Shown here in pieces: positions 36,601 through 45,831 of a stretch of 64,000 bases of DNA. The position numbers and the translations under genes are program-made. The DNA is from Flavobacterium gilvum. GTDB taxonomy: Bacteria > Bacteroidota > Bacteroidia > Flavobacteriales > Flavobacteriaceae. The DNA lies in NCBI RefSeq assembly GCF_001761465.1, contig NZ_CP017479.1, positions 2,542,001 to 2,606,000 of the forward strand. The letters run 5' to 3'. Position 1 is the stretch's first letter; every line of letters starts with the position of its first letter. The notes under the pieces are model-generated. The model was not told where the DNA came from and made no database searches. It saw nothing but the letters and a program-made list of their open reading frames with translations.

Positions 36601-37194
36601 GGGATGATGAATTTTCAGGATGTAAGTGGTTTAGATGGTAAACCTGATGGCGTTATTGATTCATATGATCAAGTGGTAATCGCCAAACATGCTTCAACTG
36701 GGCAAATGGGAGTAGGTAATAATGCGCCTATGTCCTATGGATTGTCAATGAATTTTAAATACCAAAGATTTTCATTGGATGTATTGTTAGGAGGATTAGC
36801 CGGTTATAAAATAAGTTATAACGATCCTTTTGGTAGAAATGCAGGAGGAATGATGCTTCCAGCCTATTTAGGTAATGCATGGTCAGATACCAACCCAAAT
36901 GGGACAGCACCTAAGCTTTTCAAAAATGGGGATCAACGTGCAAATGGATATGTTGTGACATCTACTTATAATCTTTATGATGGAAGTTTCTTGAGACTGA
37001 AAAATATTAATCTGTCTTATGACCTACCTACAGGGATAGTAAATAAAGTAGGGATTGGTTCGGCACAAATATTTGCTGGAGCTTCTAATTTGTTTTGTTG
37101 GACAAAATTTAAATTCTATGATCCTGAAGCATATGGATTTGGAACATATCCTGCCAATACTTCAGTAATATTGGGGCTTAACATTCAATTTTAA
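33688..37194 (+). CDS. SusC/RagA TonB-dependent transporter with STN signalling domain
   Basis: 1168 residues, outer membrane. The start with a long n-region (MKKPPKANGLFPACLKFDLK) before the hydrophobic signal is common in this type. Domains: STN/secretin-TonB N-terminal domain (about 48-118, KTKISLNRENTTVKEIIDEI), carboxypeptidase-D-regulatory-like domain (about 140-215, VVKGTVLDSKGLPVSGANV), TonB plug (about 220-345, LDDVVVIGYGTQKK, PLFVIDGVIRD, ILKDAASAAIYGSRSADGV) and the beta-barrel ending in LGLNIQF. The STN domain talks to FecR, so transport and gene control are linked. With SusD it takes in an oligosaccharide. Confidence 0.96.
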   Translation: MKKPPKANGLFPACLKFDLKMKLSLLFFVTASFVIQANESYSQKTKISLNRENTTVKEIIDEIETTTEFKFLFNTKAVDLNRRVSVKVQKVSVNVILDLLFKGSDTSYEIDDRKILLTKTKKNKTEIVSLPNPVDLPPIVVKGTVLDSKGLPVSGANVLVKGTNVATETDLDGNFSINVPDKSSKLVISYIGMESQEVAIGNSPLKIVLKDQGQKLDDVVVIGYGTQKKISQTGAITKIKTQELNNIPASNLSTLLANRASGVFVQTASGIPGRASIVKIRASSSWNGGTPLFVIDGVIRDQASFDLLDPSQIEDITILKDAASAAIYGSRSADGVLLVRTKVGKIGKPVVQFNSAFGVYSHPEIDDLYMDPNYGMDVMNAIKPGSVNDYDRAWVNKNNPDGRLWYNEAYENPTNQKIGLNISGGNEYITYFFGGSYYNENGFLPQVGYKKYNLRSNVQVKIAKDLTAGININGSNGLNHRFGLALSNSNADPLDVGQYYGILRYMGGGFTPPYIDGKPVSPGWLGGNAIDVMRNGGYWKKEDQKNDVLLSLEYKPSFIKGLSLKGSYSSNTDNTFIKTFEKKLINYHFKPDPLSATGSVLTNELVSSEPGGSPSQPYIGNENGKLKSYQINGIITYDTRFKDHHFNIVGVFEKYGSNYTFSKLYKYDFPYYTSDQFLFASPASTNTQGSGFETEEARLSYVGRLNYDYADKYLLSSSVRVDGSMKFAPNKRWGTFPSTSLGWVVSKENFFAESKIGSVIDFMKLRFSYGATGNDSVGGWQWKDLYNAATYPSGNPVTSNTFYVGNPGSQSSILQYGGIANPNLTWETSEAYNIGLDLTFFKNWNFTVEAWKKHSYNILGERILALPVEFGTNYPAENYGIVDAHGIEFELGYVNGTIGKDFTYNVHANFGLAETNVVKKDYAANSLPAQNPNGKPLNYLVGYQDTGIIRTQEDLNKLPAGYKIFGATPELGMMNFQDVSGLDGKPDGVIDSYDQVVIAKHASTGQMGVGNNAPMSYGLSMNFKYQRFSLDVLLGGLAGYKISYNDPFGRNAGGMMLPAYLGNAWSDTNPNGTAPKLFKNGDQRANGYVVTSTYNLYDGSFLRLKNINLSYDLPTGIVNKVGIGSAQIFAGASNLFCWTKFKFYDPEAYGFGTYPANTSVILGLNIQF

Positions 37195-37212
37195 TTTTAA
37201 ATCTATCAAAAG

Positions 37213-39108
37213 ATGAAAAGAAATATTCAATCATTATATATAATCCTACTTTCAAGTTTATTGTTCACAGGTTGTTCATCAGACTTTTTAGATGTGGAAC
37301 CTACAACTGCTCTTACCAATGATCAATTATGGAGCAGTTCGACAGCAGCGACAGCCTTTTTGGATAAGGTTTATAATAACGAAATGCCTGGAGTAGCATA
37401 TGGAACGGGGCAACCGGGAGGATGTATGCCAACTGTATTTAACTGGTGGTGGGGTGGAACAGGTGGATGGGTAGCAAATACCGATTATCTGAATTATGGA
37501 AATGGAAATGGTACCGACGAAGCAGTTCCTGTAGGACGTTTGACGGATAAATTCCTGTTAGGTCAGGCAACCTATGACTGGCTCGAAAATTATGATTCTC
37601 CTGGAATATCAAATAGTTGGGCAGTTAAAGTATATAGTGACATTAGAACGGTCAATCAGATGTTAGATAATATTGATAAAGCTACTTTTGATGAAACTTC
37701 CAAAAATAATATCAAAGGACAAGCATTGTTCTGGAGAGCGTGGTGTTACAATAAGTTAGTGAAGGATGTCGGTGGAGTTCCCCTTATTCTTACTGCTCAA
37801 GCAGTAGAAGCAGATCTTACCAAATTACAGGTACCAAGAAACAAAACTTCGGAATGTGTGGCTCAAATTTTAAAGGATCTTGATCAAGCAATTAGTCTTT
37901 TGCCGGATACATGGTCTGGTGCTAATTTAGGGCGAATTGATAAAGGGGCCGCGATGGCATTTAAGGGTAGAGTTCTCCTCTTTTTTGCAAGTCCCTTATT
38001 TAATGGGCTGGGAGGAGTTGCTTCATGGCAAAAAGCCTATGATGCCAATTTGGCTGCCGTCAATTTTTTAAATTCCAAGGGAAAAGGTTTGTATCCTGAT
38101 TACAATAAAATTTGGTCTGACGAAGGAAATAATGAGGGAATCATGGTAAGAAGGTTCAATACTCCAGATGCCACCTATCCTGCACCGGGTTTCGCCCCAT
38201 TAAGATATTCTGCGGATGATTGGGGTGTAGATAGCCCATCATTAGAATTACTTGATGCATTTCCTATGAAAGATGGTTCGAAATGGAATCCAGCAACTAT
38301 GTCTTACGCAACTTTATTTAAGAACCGTGATGACCGATTCTATGCTACTGTTTATTATAACGGAGCACCGATTCAATTTACGCCAAAAATGGCAACAAAT
38401 AAAGAATATTTTTGGACTTATATTGACGATATTATTGGGACAGAACCGACAACAGGAGCGGTATTGGCGTCTGCTAATAATAATGGTGTTACTCCATCAT
38501 GGACTTATGGAGAGGGGATAGGGGTTACCTCTTGCTTCCTTCGATTAAAAGCGGTAGACCGATCTGCATCTGATGTTGAACATTCTGGATTGGATTGGCC
38601 AGAAATCAGGTATGCCGAAGTTTTAATGAATTTTGGAGAAGCAGCCAATGAAATGGGTATGACTAATGATGCATTAGATGTACTTTATAAGATTAGGCAG
38701 AGAGCAGGGATTACTAACACGAATGGGAAATATGGAATTACAGCATCTTCTCAATCTGAGATTCGTGTTGCCTATCAAAACGAGCGCTTCGTAGAATTTG
38801 CTTTTGAAGGAAGACGATGGGATGATTTAAGACGTTGGAAGTTGTTTGGAAATTTAAGAAGTCAGTCAAGAAGACACGGCCTGCTTGTAGTTAGAAAATC
38901 AAGTGTTCCAAAACCTGCAGTTGCACCAATGGATGACATTAATACTGTGTGGAATAGGTTTGACTACATCAAAACCGATGGTGATCGTGGTAATCTAGTT
39001 ATTCCTGATCAGTATTATATTTACGGTTTACCCTATGCTTTCTTACAGCGAAATCCTTCGCTTAGACAAAATAATAACTGGGGTGGTGACTTTAATCCGC
39101 TTCAATAA
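37213..39108 (+). CDS. SusD/RagB outer-membrane glycan-binding lipoprotein
   Basis: 631 residues. Lipobox LLFTGCSSDFLDVEPTTAL, lipid on Cys about 21. RagB/SusD helical domain with KVYSDIRTVNQMLDNIDKA, GQALFWRAWCYNKLVKDVGGVPLI, RIDKGAAMAFKGRVLLF, and the closing region AYQNERFVEFAFEGRRWDDLRRW. The lid protein for the SusC channel; the pair starts 18 bases apart. The N-terminal half is rich in Trp/Gly (FNWWWGGTGGW), likely at the ligand site. Confidence 0.96.
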   Translation: MKRNIQSLYIILLSSLLFTGCSSDFLDVEPTTALTNDQLWSSSTAATAFLDKVYNNEMPGVAYGTGQPGGCMPTVFNWWWGGTGGWVANTDYLNYGNGNGTDEAVPVGRLTDKFLLGQATYDWLENYDSPGISNSWAVKVYSDIRTVNQMLDNIDKATFDETSKNNIKGQALFWRAWCYNKLVKDVGGVPLILTAQAVEADLTKLQVPRNKTSECVAQILKDLDQAISLLPDTWSGANLGRIDKGAAMAFKGRVLLFFASPLFNGLGGVASWQKAYDANLAAVNFLNSKGKGLYPDYNKIWSDEGNNEGIMVRRFNTPDATYPAPGFAPLRYSADDWGVDSPSLELLDAFPMKDGSKWNPATMSYATLFKNRDDRFYATVYYNGAPIQFTPKMATNKEYFWTYIDDIIGTEPTTGAVLASANNNGVTPSWTYGEGIGVTSCFLRLKAVDRSASDVEHSGLDWPEIRYAEVLMNFGEAANEMGMTNDALDVLYKIRQRAGITNTNGKYGITASSQSEIRVAYQNERFVEFAFEGRRWDDLRRWKLFGNLRSQSRRHGLLVVRKSSVPKPAVAPMDDINTVWNRFDYIKTDGDRGNLVIPDQYYIYGLPYAFLQRNPSLRQNNNWGGDFNPLQ

Positions 39109-39140
39109 ATAATACGTTAACATTAATTATTTAAATTCAG

Positions 39141-39171
39141 ATTAGGGAGGATCAATAATAACCTCCCTAAT
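39141..39171 (+). terminator. Hairpin after SusD
   Basis: ATTAGGGAGG (39141-39150) and CCTCCCTAAT (39162-39171) form a perfect 10-bp stem with an 11-base loop. The T-tract is weak (TCTTGAATT), so it may be a transcript-stabilising end or a partial terminator between SusD and the enzyme genes. Confidence 0.6.
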
Positions 39172-39729
39172 TCTTGAATTAATATTTTTGTATTAGTTAT
39201 GCAAATCAAGAGTTAAAGTATTTAAGTTTATAAAGGCAGCTACTATCTTTCCAAACAGATGTGGTAAGAATTCTTTTGTGGATTTAATTTTATATCTTTT
39301 TTGAATATTTTTTCAATAAACCTGTTAAAAAAAGAATCGATTGACACTTTATCTCTATTTCTAATTTCTTGACATTCACCTTTTACGGCTTTAGACTGAA
39401 TAATTTCAAGTTTAAAAGTGCATCGAGTGTGTTTTAAATATTTTGATTTTCAGACTTTTAAGATAAAATATTTAAACGAATTATATCTTTATTAATTGCA
39501 TTTATTACTGCTTTTTCACACTTGGATTACATTATAAACCAGATTTTTGAAACATTGCTTTTACTAAAGTTTTTTCAAAGATAATTTTATTAGCAACCGA
39601 AAAATACAAATTCGTTAATTAAAGCTTATACTATTTTGATCCGTTGGTGGTAACACAGGAATTTTAAAGAATGGTATTGTAATAAATTGTTTGTCACAAA
39701 AAAATACTTTTTATAAGCTCAAAAAAAAA
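39172..39729. other. Long AT-rich gap inside the PUL, no gene
   Basis: No coding frame with sensible composition is seen on either strand. The gap divides the sensing/transport half from the enzyme half and presumably holds a separate promoter for the dioxygenase gene. No convincing TAnnTTTG box with spacing was found. An A10 run directly precedes the ATG at 39730. Confidence 0.5.
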
Positions 39730-40710
39730 ATGATTATGGGAAATTTAAATTTATCAAATGATTTGGCAGATTATTGCCATTCGATAAGTAACATGTTTGT
39801 ACAACCAAAGACAGCAAAAGAGTGGGAGCAATATATGTTGTCTGAAGAACAAGTTTCTTTCTTTAAAGAAAACGGATTTGTCAAGGGAATAAAAATCCTG
39901 ACAGAAGAACAAGTTGATATACTTAACCAAGAACTTGTAAAATTACAATCTGTAAACGAAGCAGAGAAAAAATTATTTTATCATTATGAAAGCAATGAAT
40001 CAGTAGACCCAAGCAAAGTGCTCTTTCATGCAATTGGCGGTTGGCGTGTAACTCCAGGATTTCATGATTTGTTTTGGGCACCTGCGTACCGCATGGCAGC
40101 CTATCAATTATTGGGACAATCCTTTAGGCTTTTTCATGACCAATTGTTTTGCAAACCAGCTAAGCATGGAGGAGTAGTGGCATGGCATCAGGATTTTTCA
40201 TATTGGACATTTACTAAACCAATGCACCATCTCACTTGCTGGATAGGCTTAGATGATGCAAATGTAGAAAATGGTTGTCTCTATTTTGTTCCAGGAAGTC
40301 ATAAATGGGGGTTGTTACCTATTACGGGATTAACGGGAGATATGGATGCAGTAAGAGAAATTTTGAATAAAAAACAATTAGAGCAATTTGATAATAGCAT
40401 TGCCAATGAATTACCAAAAGGATATGCTAGCTTTCATCATCCACTTACAATGCACGGATCCTATGCAAATACCTCAGATCGTTCGAGAAGAGCGATTGTT
40501 CTAAATGCTATGAACTATAATACATTAGGAAATACAGCAGGCTACAGTAGATTAGAAGCCTTAAAAAGTTTTCCAACTATGGAACAGGATAAAGTACTTG
40601 ACAGCAATTTTTTTCCACTTTTATTTGATGGAGATAAAGAGTTAGAAGCTTTAGGCAAAAATATACCTAAAGTTGATTATACAGAACTCTATAATTATCC
40701 TAATAATTAA
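39730..40710 (+). CDS. PhyH-type Fe(II)/2-oxoglutarate dioxygenase
   Basis: The start is set at the ATG at 39730 (MIMGNLNLS, 326 residues); a TTG at 39691 is not believed. No signal peptide, so cytosolic. The phytanoyl-CoA dioxygenase fold is clear: SFFKENGFVKGIKILTEEQV, RLFHDQLFCKPAKHGG, facial triad H153 and D155 in AWHQDFSYW and H242 in LTMHGS, 2-oxoglutarate-binding arginine in RSRRAIVLN. CWIGLDDANVENGCLYFVPGSH is a typical PhyH segment. Such enzymes hydroxylate or oxidatively demethylate small molecules. Its presence in a SusCD locus is unusual, and the substrate might be an O-methyl sugar or other modified sugar released by the locus; that is inference. Confidence 0.88.
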   Translation: MIMGNLNLSNDLADYCHSISNMFVQPKTAKEWEQYMLSEEQVSFFKENGFVKGIKILTEEQVDILNQELVKLQSVNEAEKKLFYHYESNESVDPSKVLFHAIGGWRVTPGFHDLFWAPAYRMAAYQLLGQSFRLFHDQLFCKPAKHGGVVAWHQDFSYWTFTKPMHHLTCWIGLDDANVENGCLYFVPGSHKWGLLPITGLTGDMDAVREILNKKQLEQFDNSIANELPKGYASFHHPLTMHGSYANTSDRSRRAIVLNAMNYNTLGNTAGYSRLEALKSFPTMEQDKVLDSNFFPLLFDGDKELEALGKNIPKVDYTELYNYPNN

Positions 40711-40845
40711 TTACATTGGGCTATTAATTATTCAAAAAAAATAAAATGCTATTGTGTTATTCCTGAGAGATTAGGAATCAAATAATAAATTCACTAAATG
40801 GAGTTTTTTGTTTAAATTCTAAATAAAAATATATGATAAAAAAAC

Positions 40846-43176
40846 ATGAAAAGAAAAGTTAGTTTATTATTCCTGATGCTATCGTTAGTTGTAGTACAAT
40901 TATCGGCTCAAAATCAAACCAATCAAGTCAATGATTTTTTAAAAGATTTGAAAGGTTCATTTAAACCAGTTTTAAATGAATATAAAGGAACTGATTTACA
41001 ATCGTCTCAATCTATTGAAAAGGGGATTTTGAAACTGAACGGTAGCGATTGGAAATGTAAAGTAATGACTTCAAATGCGAAACCTGAAGTGATTGATTTG
41101 AAAGTTACTTTTCAATTGCAAAGCGAATCAGCCAAAGAAACAGCAGTTGTGGCAAATTTTGATTTCAGTCAATGGGACACCAAGAATTATGTAATGATTC
41201 CAGGGATTATTTACAATGGGAATCGCTATAGAACAATTGGGAATGGCTATATGCCAGAATATCCAAAGGATATGTATTACAATCCCGATGCTCCTTTGAC
41301 TTTTTCGAATGACCCGCAATTGTCGCCAGATCCATCAAAACCATCATTGATTGATTTGCAAACAGGAAACATGGCAACACCGGCTGTTTGTTTTTATTCA
41401 CCCACCTTGAAAAAAGGATTCATTTTACTTACCGAACAACAAACCCGCTTTGGAAATTCGGGAATTTCGGTTCGTGAAAATGCGGATCGTTCGGTTGCTT
41501 CGATTCAGGTAAGTGCACCTTCGGTAAGAAAATTGCGTACCGGATTTGGTGATTTTGCACCAAGCGGAGACAAAGCGGCCGATTGGAAAAAGGGGGACGA
41601 GGTGATTTTGAATTTTAAATTGTATTCTTTTCCAGCAAATTCGATTCCGGATTTGTTGAAAAAATTCATGGAAGTTAGAAAAGCTTTGACAGGAGCAAAC
41701 AATCCGAGAAATCTGGTGCCTATGAGTAAACAATTCGAATTGGGAACCGGAATTGCATCAACACGTTGGGTTGAAGTTCCCGTTGGGAAATATTATGCTC
41801 CCGAAAACGGAAACGATTTTCAGTTGGGTTGGGTGAGCGGTATGATGAATACGTTCCCGATGCTGATGTTGAATGACGCAAAAGAAAGAGAAAGAGTAGG
41901 AATCGAATTTGATTTCATCATCGATAAACTGCAAGGAAAGAGTGGATATTTCTATGGAGGAATTACGGCCGCCGGAAAAATACGCCCTGAAAGACAACAC
42001 GCAGATTTTCCAAAAGTGCAGGCTATGGTGCGCAAAAACTGTGATGCTTTGCTTTGGATGACGAAACATTTGATGTTGTATAAAGAATTGGGTTACGGGA
42101 AGGAAATTAAACCGAAATGGGAAGAAGCGACCAAAAAATTAGCTCAGGCTTTTGTAAACACTTGGAAAAAAGACGGTCAATTTGGTCAATATATTGTTCC
42201 GGAAACAGGAGAAGTTGCAGTTTTTAACTCAACTGCAGGGGCGATTGCGCCAGCTGGTTTAGCTGTAGCTTCGGTCTATTTTGGGAATAAAGAATTTTTG
42301 GAAGTTGCCAAAGCATCCGCAGCGTATTATTATAAAAGAGATGTTGAAAAGCAAGGGTTGACAACGGGTCATAGTGGCGATATATCGCAAGATGCTGATG
42401 CAGATTCTGGCTTTGGTTTTTTGGAATCTCTAATGGCTTTGTACAATGTAACCGAAGATGTGCAATGGTTGGAGAAAGCCAAAGTTCAGGCTGCTTTGTG
42501 TTCTTCTTGGGCATTTTCATACGACCCAATTTTTCCGGCTCAAAGTCAAATAGGGAAAAACAAATCGAATATGGCAGGAGCTATTTGGGCTAGTACACAA
42601 AATAAACATGCCGCACCTGGAATTTGTACATCTTCTGGAGATTATCTTTTTAAATTGTATCGTGCAACTGGAGATTCAAAATATGCAGAATTAATCAGAG
42701 ATATTCAACACGCCAATGTTGAAGCCATGGATATGCCAGACCACAGAACTACAAATCACGGTTTTGGAACAGAAATGGAACGTATCCAACTTTCGGATGC
42801 CGAAGGCAAAGGAGCGATTGGGAATTTTTATAATACGCGAAACTCTTGGTGCGAAACCAACGGGGTTTTTATGGCATTAGAACTTCCGGGTGTTTATGTA
42901 CAAACAGATACAAATAAATTATTTGTATTTGACCATGTTGAAGCGAAATGGCTGAAAGATAGTAAAGTCATAATATTGGAAAATAAAACAACCCATGATG
43001 CCAAAGTGGCTGTTTTTGCCGAAACTTCAAAACAAGCTCAAACACCTATGAGTTATGTTGCTTTTACAAAATGGCCAAAAGTAGAAGTAAAAGCAGGTCA
43101 AAAAGTAATCGTTAACTTCAATAGTGACGGAACTGTGAAATCTGTTATTCCAACAGTTCAAGGAGTAAAAAAATAA
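40846..43176 (+). CDS. Uncharacterised secreted protein, twin A (possible alpha/alpha-barrel glycosidase or lyase)
   Basis: 776 residues with a signal peptide ending VVVQLSAQ (residue 22). I do not recognise a named family. The first ~300 residues read as beta-sandwich (VANFDFSQWDTKNYVMIPG, YNGNRYRTIGNGYMPEYPKD, GFILLTEQQTRFGNSG), the central and C-terminal part as helical hairpins (GFGFLESLMALYNVTEDVQWL, YFGNKEFLEVAKASAAYYY), as in (alpha/alpha)6 barrels of glycosidases and lyases, followed by a short beta domain. Invariant-looking blocks shared with the 45832-48186 protein include PETGEVAVFNSTAGAIAPAGLA and TGHSGDISQDADADSGFGF. These two flank the GH67N-like gene, so they probably act on the same glycan. 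Confidence 0.8.
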   Translation: MKRKVSLLFLMLSLVVVQLSAQNQTNQVNDFLKDLKGSFKPVLNEYKGTDLQSSQSIEKGILKLNGSDWKCKVMTSNAKPEVIDLKVTFQLQSESAKETAVVANFDFSQWDTKNYVMIPGIIYNGNRYRTIGNGYMPEYPKDMYYNPDAPLTFSNDPQLSPDPSKPSLIDLQTGNMATPAVCFYSPTLKKGFILLTEQQTRFGNSGISVRENADRSVASIQVSAPSVRKLRTGFGDFAPSGDKAADWKKGDEVILNFKLYSFPANSIPDLLKKFMEVRKALTGANNPRNLVPMSKQFELGTGIASTRWVEVPVGKYYAPENGNDFQLGWVSGMMNTFPMLMLNDAKERERVGIEFDFIIDKLQGKSGYFYGGITAAGKIRPERQHADFPKVQAMVRKNCDALLWMTKHLMLYKELGYGKEIKPKWEEATKKLAQAFVNTWKKDGQFGQYIVPETGEVAVFNSTAGAIAPAGLAVASVYFGNKEFLEVAKASAAYYYKRDVEKQGLTTGHSGDISQDADADSGFGFLESLMALYNVTEDVQWLEKAKVQAALCSSWAFSYDPIFPAQSQIGKNKSNMAGAIWASTQNKHAAPGICTSSGDYLFKLYRATGDSKYAELIRDIQHANVEAMDMPDHRTTNHGFGTEMERIQLSDAEGKGAIGNFYNTRNSWCETNGVFMALELPGVYVQTDTNKLFVFDHVEAKWLKDSKVIILENKTTHDAKVAVFAETSKQAQTPMSYVAFTKWPKVEVKAGQKVIVNFNSDGTVKSVIPTVQGVKK

Positions 43177-43198
43177 TTAACAAAAGAAACTTATATAA

Positions 43199-45781
43199 TT
43201 GAAAAAAAAATTAATACTAATAGCTTTTGTTCTATGTCAAAGTGGATATTCAAATGATATTACTTTGAAGAACAAATTATCTTCGATTTCGGTTAACGAA
43301 AAAGGATTTCTCACGAATACAAAAGACCCCAAAACAGATAATACATTGGTAATTGTCTGTCCTGATAATTCTTCACCGCAGCTAAAGCTCGCAGCGAAGG
43401 AACTACGTCGTTACATTTATTTGCGAACTGGCAAACTCTTGCGAATTTCATCTAAAAAAGCGACACAATCCATCACTTTGATAATAGATTCCAAACTTCA
43501 AACACAGGAATACAGTCTAAAGTCTACCGGAGAATCATTGGTGATTTCTGGCGGATCGGGCGTGGCCGTGCTTTATGGAGCATATGGATTTGTAGAAAAA
43601 TTGGGTGTGCGGTTTTATCTTCATGGCGATGTTGTTCCCGATGGGAAAATTTCATTGCATATTCCGCAACTCAATGAAACCCAAAAACCATTCTTTGAAT
43701 TGCGTGGTATTCAACCTTTTCATGACTTTCCAGACGGGCCCGATTGGTGGAATCAGGATGATTACTTAGCTTATATTGGGCAGCTTGCCAAAATGAGAAT
43801 GAATTTCATCGGATTACATTGTTACCCGTATCGTAAGGATAATGTTCCAAAAAAAGGAGACATGATGATTGGACCCGAGCCATTGGTGTGGTTCGGACTT
43901 CCACAAGATATTAACCCTGACGGAACGGTAAAATCAAGCTATCCAACATGGTGGGATAATACCGCACGGGATAGCGGCTGGCCATATGGTTCGCTCAAGA
44001 CTTCTGAATTTACTAACGGTTCTGCTCAATTGTTCCCTACGGATATATACGGCCCAGATGTTATGGAGGGGATGATGCCTTTGCCTAAAACAGCGGAGGA
44101 ATCCAATGAATTGTTCAACCGTGTAGGTAAACAGATGGGGATTGTATTTGCGGAAGCAAAAAAGGTTGGAGTAAAAACGTGCATAGGTTCGGAAACCCCT
44201 TTTATCATGCCACCTGCTCTTGCAGAACACTTAAAACAGTTAGGCAAAGATCCGAAAGCACCAGAAACTATAGCGGAGGTCTACGAAGGCGCATTTCAAC
44301 GAATAGCAAAAGTAATGCCGGCAGATTATTACTGGCTCTGGACAAGTGAAGGGGATTTGCATAAAAATCCAGAGGGAGTAAAGCGCGACCTGTTAATTGC
44401 TTACAATGCTTTGAAAAAAATCAGTCCATCCGTGCCTTTGGCAACTTGTGGCTGGGGTTTTAACCCGGCTTACGATGCCTTTTTGCCTAAAGATAGCCCA
44501 ATGAGTGGTATCAGTGCAGAATTTGGACATTATAGCCTTTCGCCAGCGCTTGCTGACATTCAAGGACGTCCCAAATGGGCAATCCCATGGTTTGAAAACG
44601 ATGTGAATTTGGCAGGCTATCAGCCTTGGGTTGGGCGTCTTCGACAGGATGCTGTTGATGCACGCAGATTTGGAGCAAACGGATTGATGGGGCTTCACTG
44701 GCATGTTAAATCTATGATGAACAATATTGCTGCACTAGCTCAGGCTGGTTGGGATCAATCATACGTTGCAAAGAATTTTAATATTGTACCTGTTTCTTCG
44801 GGGAAAGGATTAAATGTATTGAAGGAAACCCGTATGATGCCCATTGACGATTATTATGAGGATTTTGCGAAGGCGAATTTCGGTTCAAATAAAGCGAAAG
44901 AAACTGGAGGTATTTTGGCTGAATCCGAAAAAATGCAGACATCGCTGAAAGGTACAGCCCACCGCCCAGACCCAACCGGTTGGGGGACATTCTGGGGGGC
45001 GCAAGGTGCTTTACAATCGGATCCGGAAATGCATGCTTACGCACAGAAGAACGGCGAATTAGCCGAAAGATTTGCTAAGCTCCGTCAGAATATCAAAGGT
45101 GCAGGTAATCTAGAACGTTTTGATTATTGGCTGACTATGCTACGCATCCAAACAGCGATGTATGAGGCAGGTGCTGTGCATGGAAAATTGCGTGTAATTG
45201 TGGCTGAGATGGAAAAAGAAAATGATCCGGTAAAGAAGAAAGATTTAGCAAGCAAGGCCATAATAATACGAGCCGAAGTGGTTCGCGCATGGGATAAAAT
45301 TATGCAGTTGGAAATTATATCCGCCAGCACTCCCGGTGATCTTGGTCTTATTGCCAATTTGGAACGCAATAGCCGTATTTGGGATAATTGGTTAAATCGC
45401 TTTGATACAACAATTGAGAAAGTGACTGGCAAGCCAATGCCTGCTGATTGTGCACCATCGATGAATTATACTGGGCCAGCAACGATTAAAGTGTTTACGG
45501 TACGGTCTTCCTTGCATCGTGGAGAAGTCTTAGAATTGCGTCCTGTAGTACTAAGTGCAGAACAGTCAAGTTCTGTAATAGTCAAATGGCGTAAACTGGG
45601 GGAAAAAAACTGGCAGCAATCCAGCGCTGTTAATGTGGGGCGTTCTGTATGGACTGTTAAGTTACCCACAGCAACTGAGGATTTTGAATATCATATTATT
45701 GCTAATGGTGCTAATGATCAAAAACTGATTTGGCCAGCAACTGCTCCTATGCAAAATCAAACAGTAATCGTGACAGAGTAA
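43199..45781 (+). CDS. GH67N-like secreted protein (alpha-glucuronidase-type N-domain plus TIM barrel)
   Basis: 860 residues. The start is a TTG at 43199: an in-frame stop TAA lies directly before it, and the signal peptide (MKKKLILIAFVLCQSGYS) begins there, so TTG is really used. Residues ~50-155 match the alpha-glucuronidase N-terminal domain type (LKLAAKELRRYIYLRTGKLL, AVLYGAYGFVEKLGVRFYLH). A TIM barrel follows (FELRGIQPFHDFPDGPDWW, LAKMRMNFIGLHCYP, YYWLWTSEGDLHKN, PLATCGWGFNPAYDAFLP, GLMGLHWHVKSM), then helices and a C-terminal beta domain from about 755. Not a canonical GH67, whose length is ~700. Substrate unknown; uronic-acid or related side chains are a guess. Confidence 0.8.
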   Translation: MKKKLILIAFVLCQSGYSNDITLKNKLSSISVNEKGFLTNTKDPKTDNTLVIVCPDNSSPQLKLAAKELRRYIYLRTGKLLRISSKKATQSITLIIDSKLQTQEYSLKSTGESLVISGGSGVAVLYGAYGFVEKLGVRFYLHGDVVPDGKISLHIPQLNETQKPFFELRGIQPFHDFPDGPDWWNQDDYLAYIGQLAKMRMNFIGLHCYPYRKDNVPKKGDMMIGPEPLVWFGLPQDINPDGTVKSSYPTWWDNTARDSGWPYGSLKTSEFTNGSAQLFPTDIYGPDVMEGMMPLPKTAEESNELFNRVGKQMGIVFAEAKKVGVKTCIGSETPFIMPPALAEHLKQLGKDPKAPETIAEVYEGAFQRIAKVMPADYYWLWTSEGDLHKNPEGVKRDLLIAYNALKKISPSVPLATCGWGFNPAYDAFLPKDSPMSGISAEFGHYSLSPALADIQGRPKWAIPWFENDVNLAGYQPWVGRLRQDAVDARRFGANGLMGLHWHVKSMMNNIAALAQAGWDQSYVAKNFNIVPVSSGKGLNVLKETRMMPIDDYYEDFAKANFGSNKAKETGGILAESEKMQTSLKGTAHRPDPTGWGTFWGAQGALQSDPEMHAYAQKNGELAERFAKLRQNIKGAGNLERFDYWLTMLRIQTAMYEAGAVHGKLRVIVAEMEKENDPVKKKDLASKAIIIRAEVVRAWDKIMQLEIISASTPGDLGLIANLERNSRIWDNWLNRFDTTIEKVTGKPMPADCAPSMNYTGPATIKVFTVRSSLHRGEVLELRPVVLSAEQSSSVIVKWRKLGEKNWQQSSAVNVGRSVWTVKLPTATEDFEYHIIANGANDQKLIWPATAPMQNQTVIVTE

Positions 45782-45831
45782 ATAATATCTCGAACAATAA
45801 TTTTTCAATGAATTAATATAATTAGCTAGTT

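Noticed and set aside
39691..39729. TTG-started extension of the dioxygenase
   Set aside because: Runs through an A10 tract and adds a lysine-rich tail; ATG at 39730 preferred.
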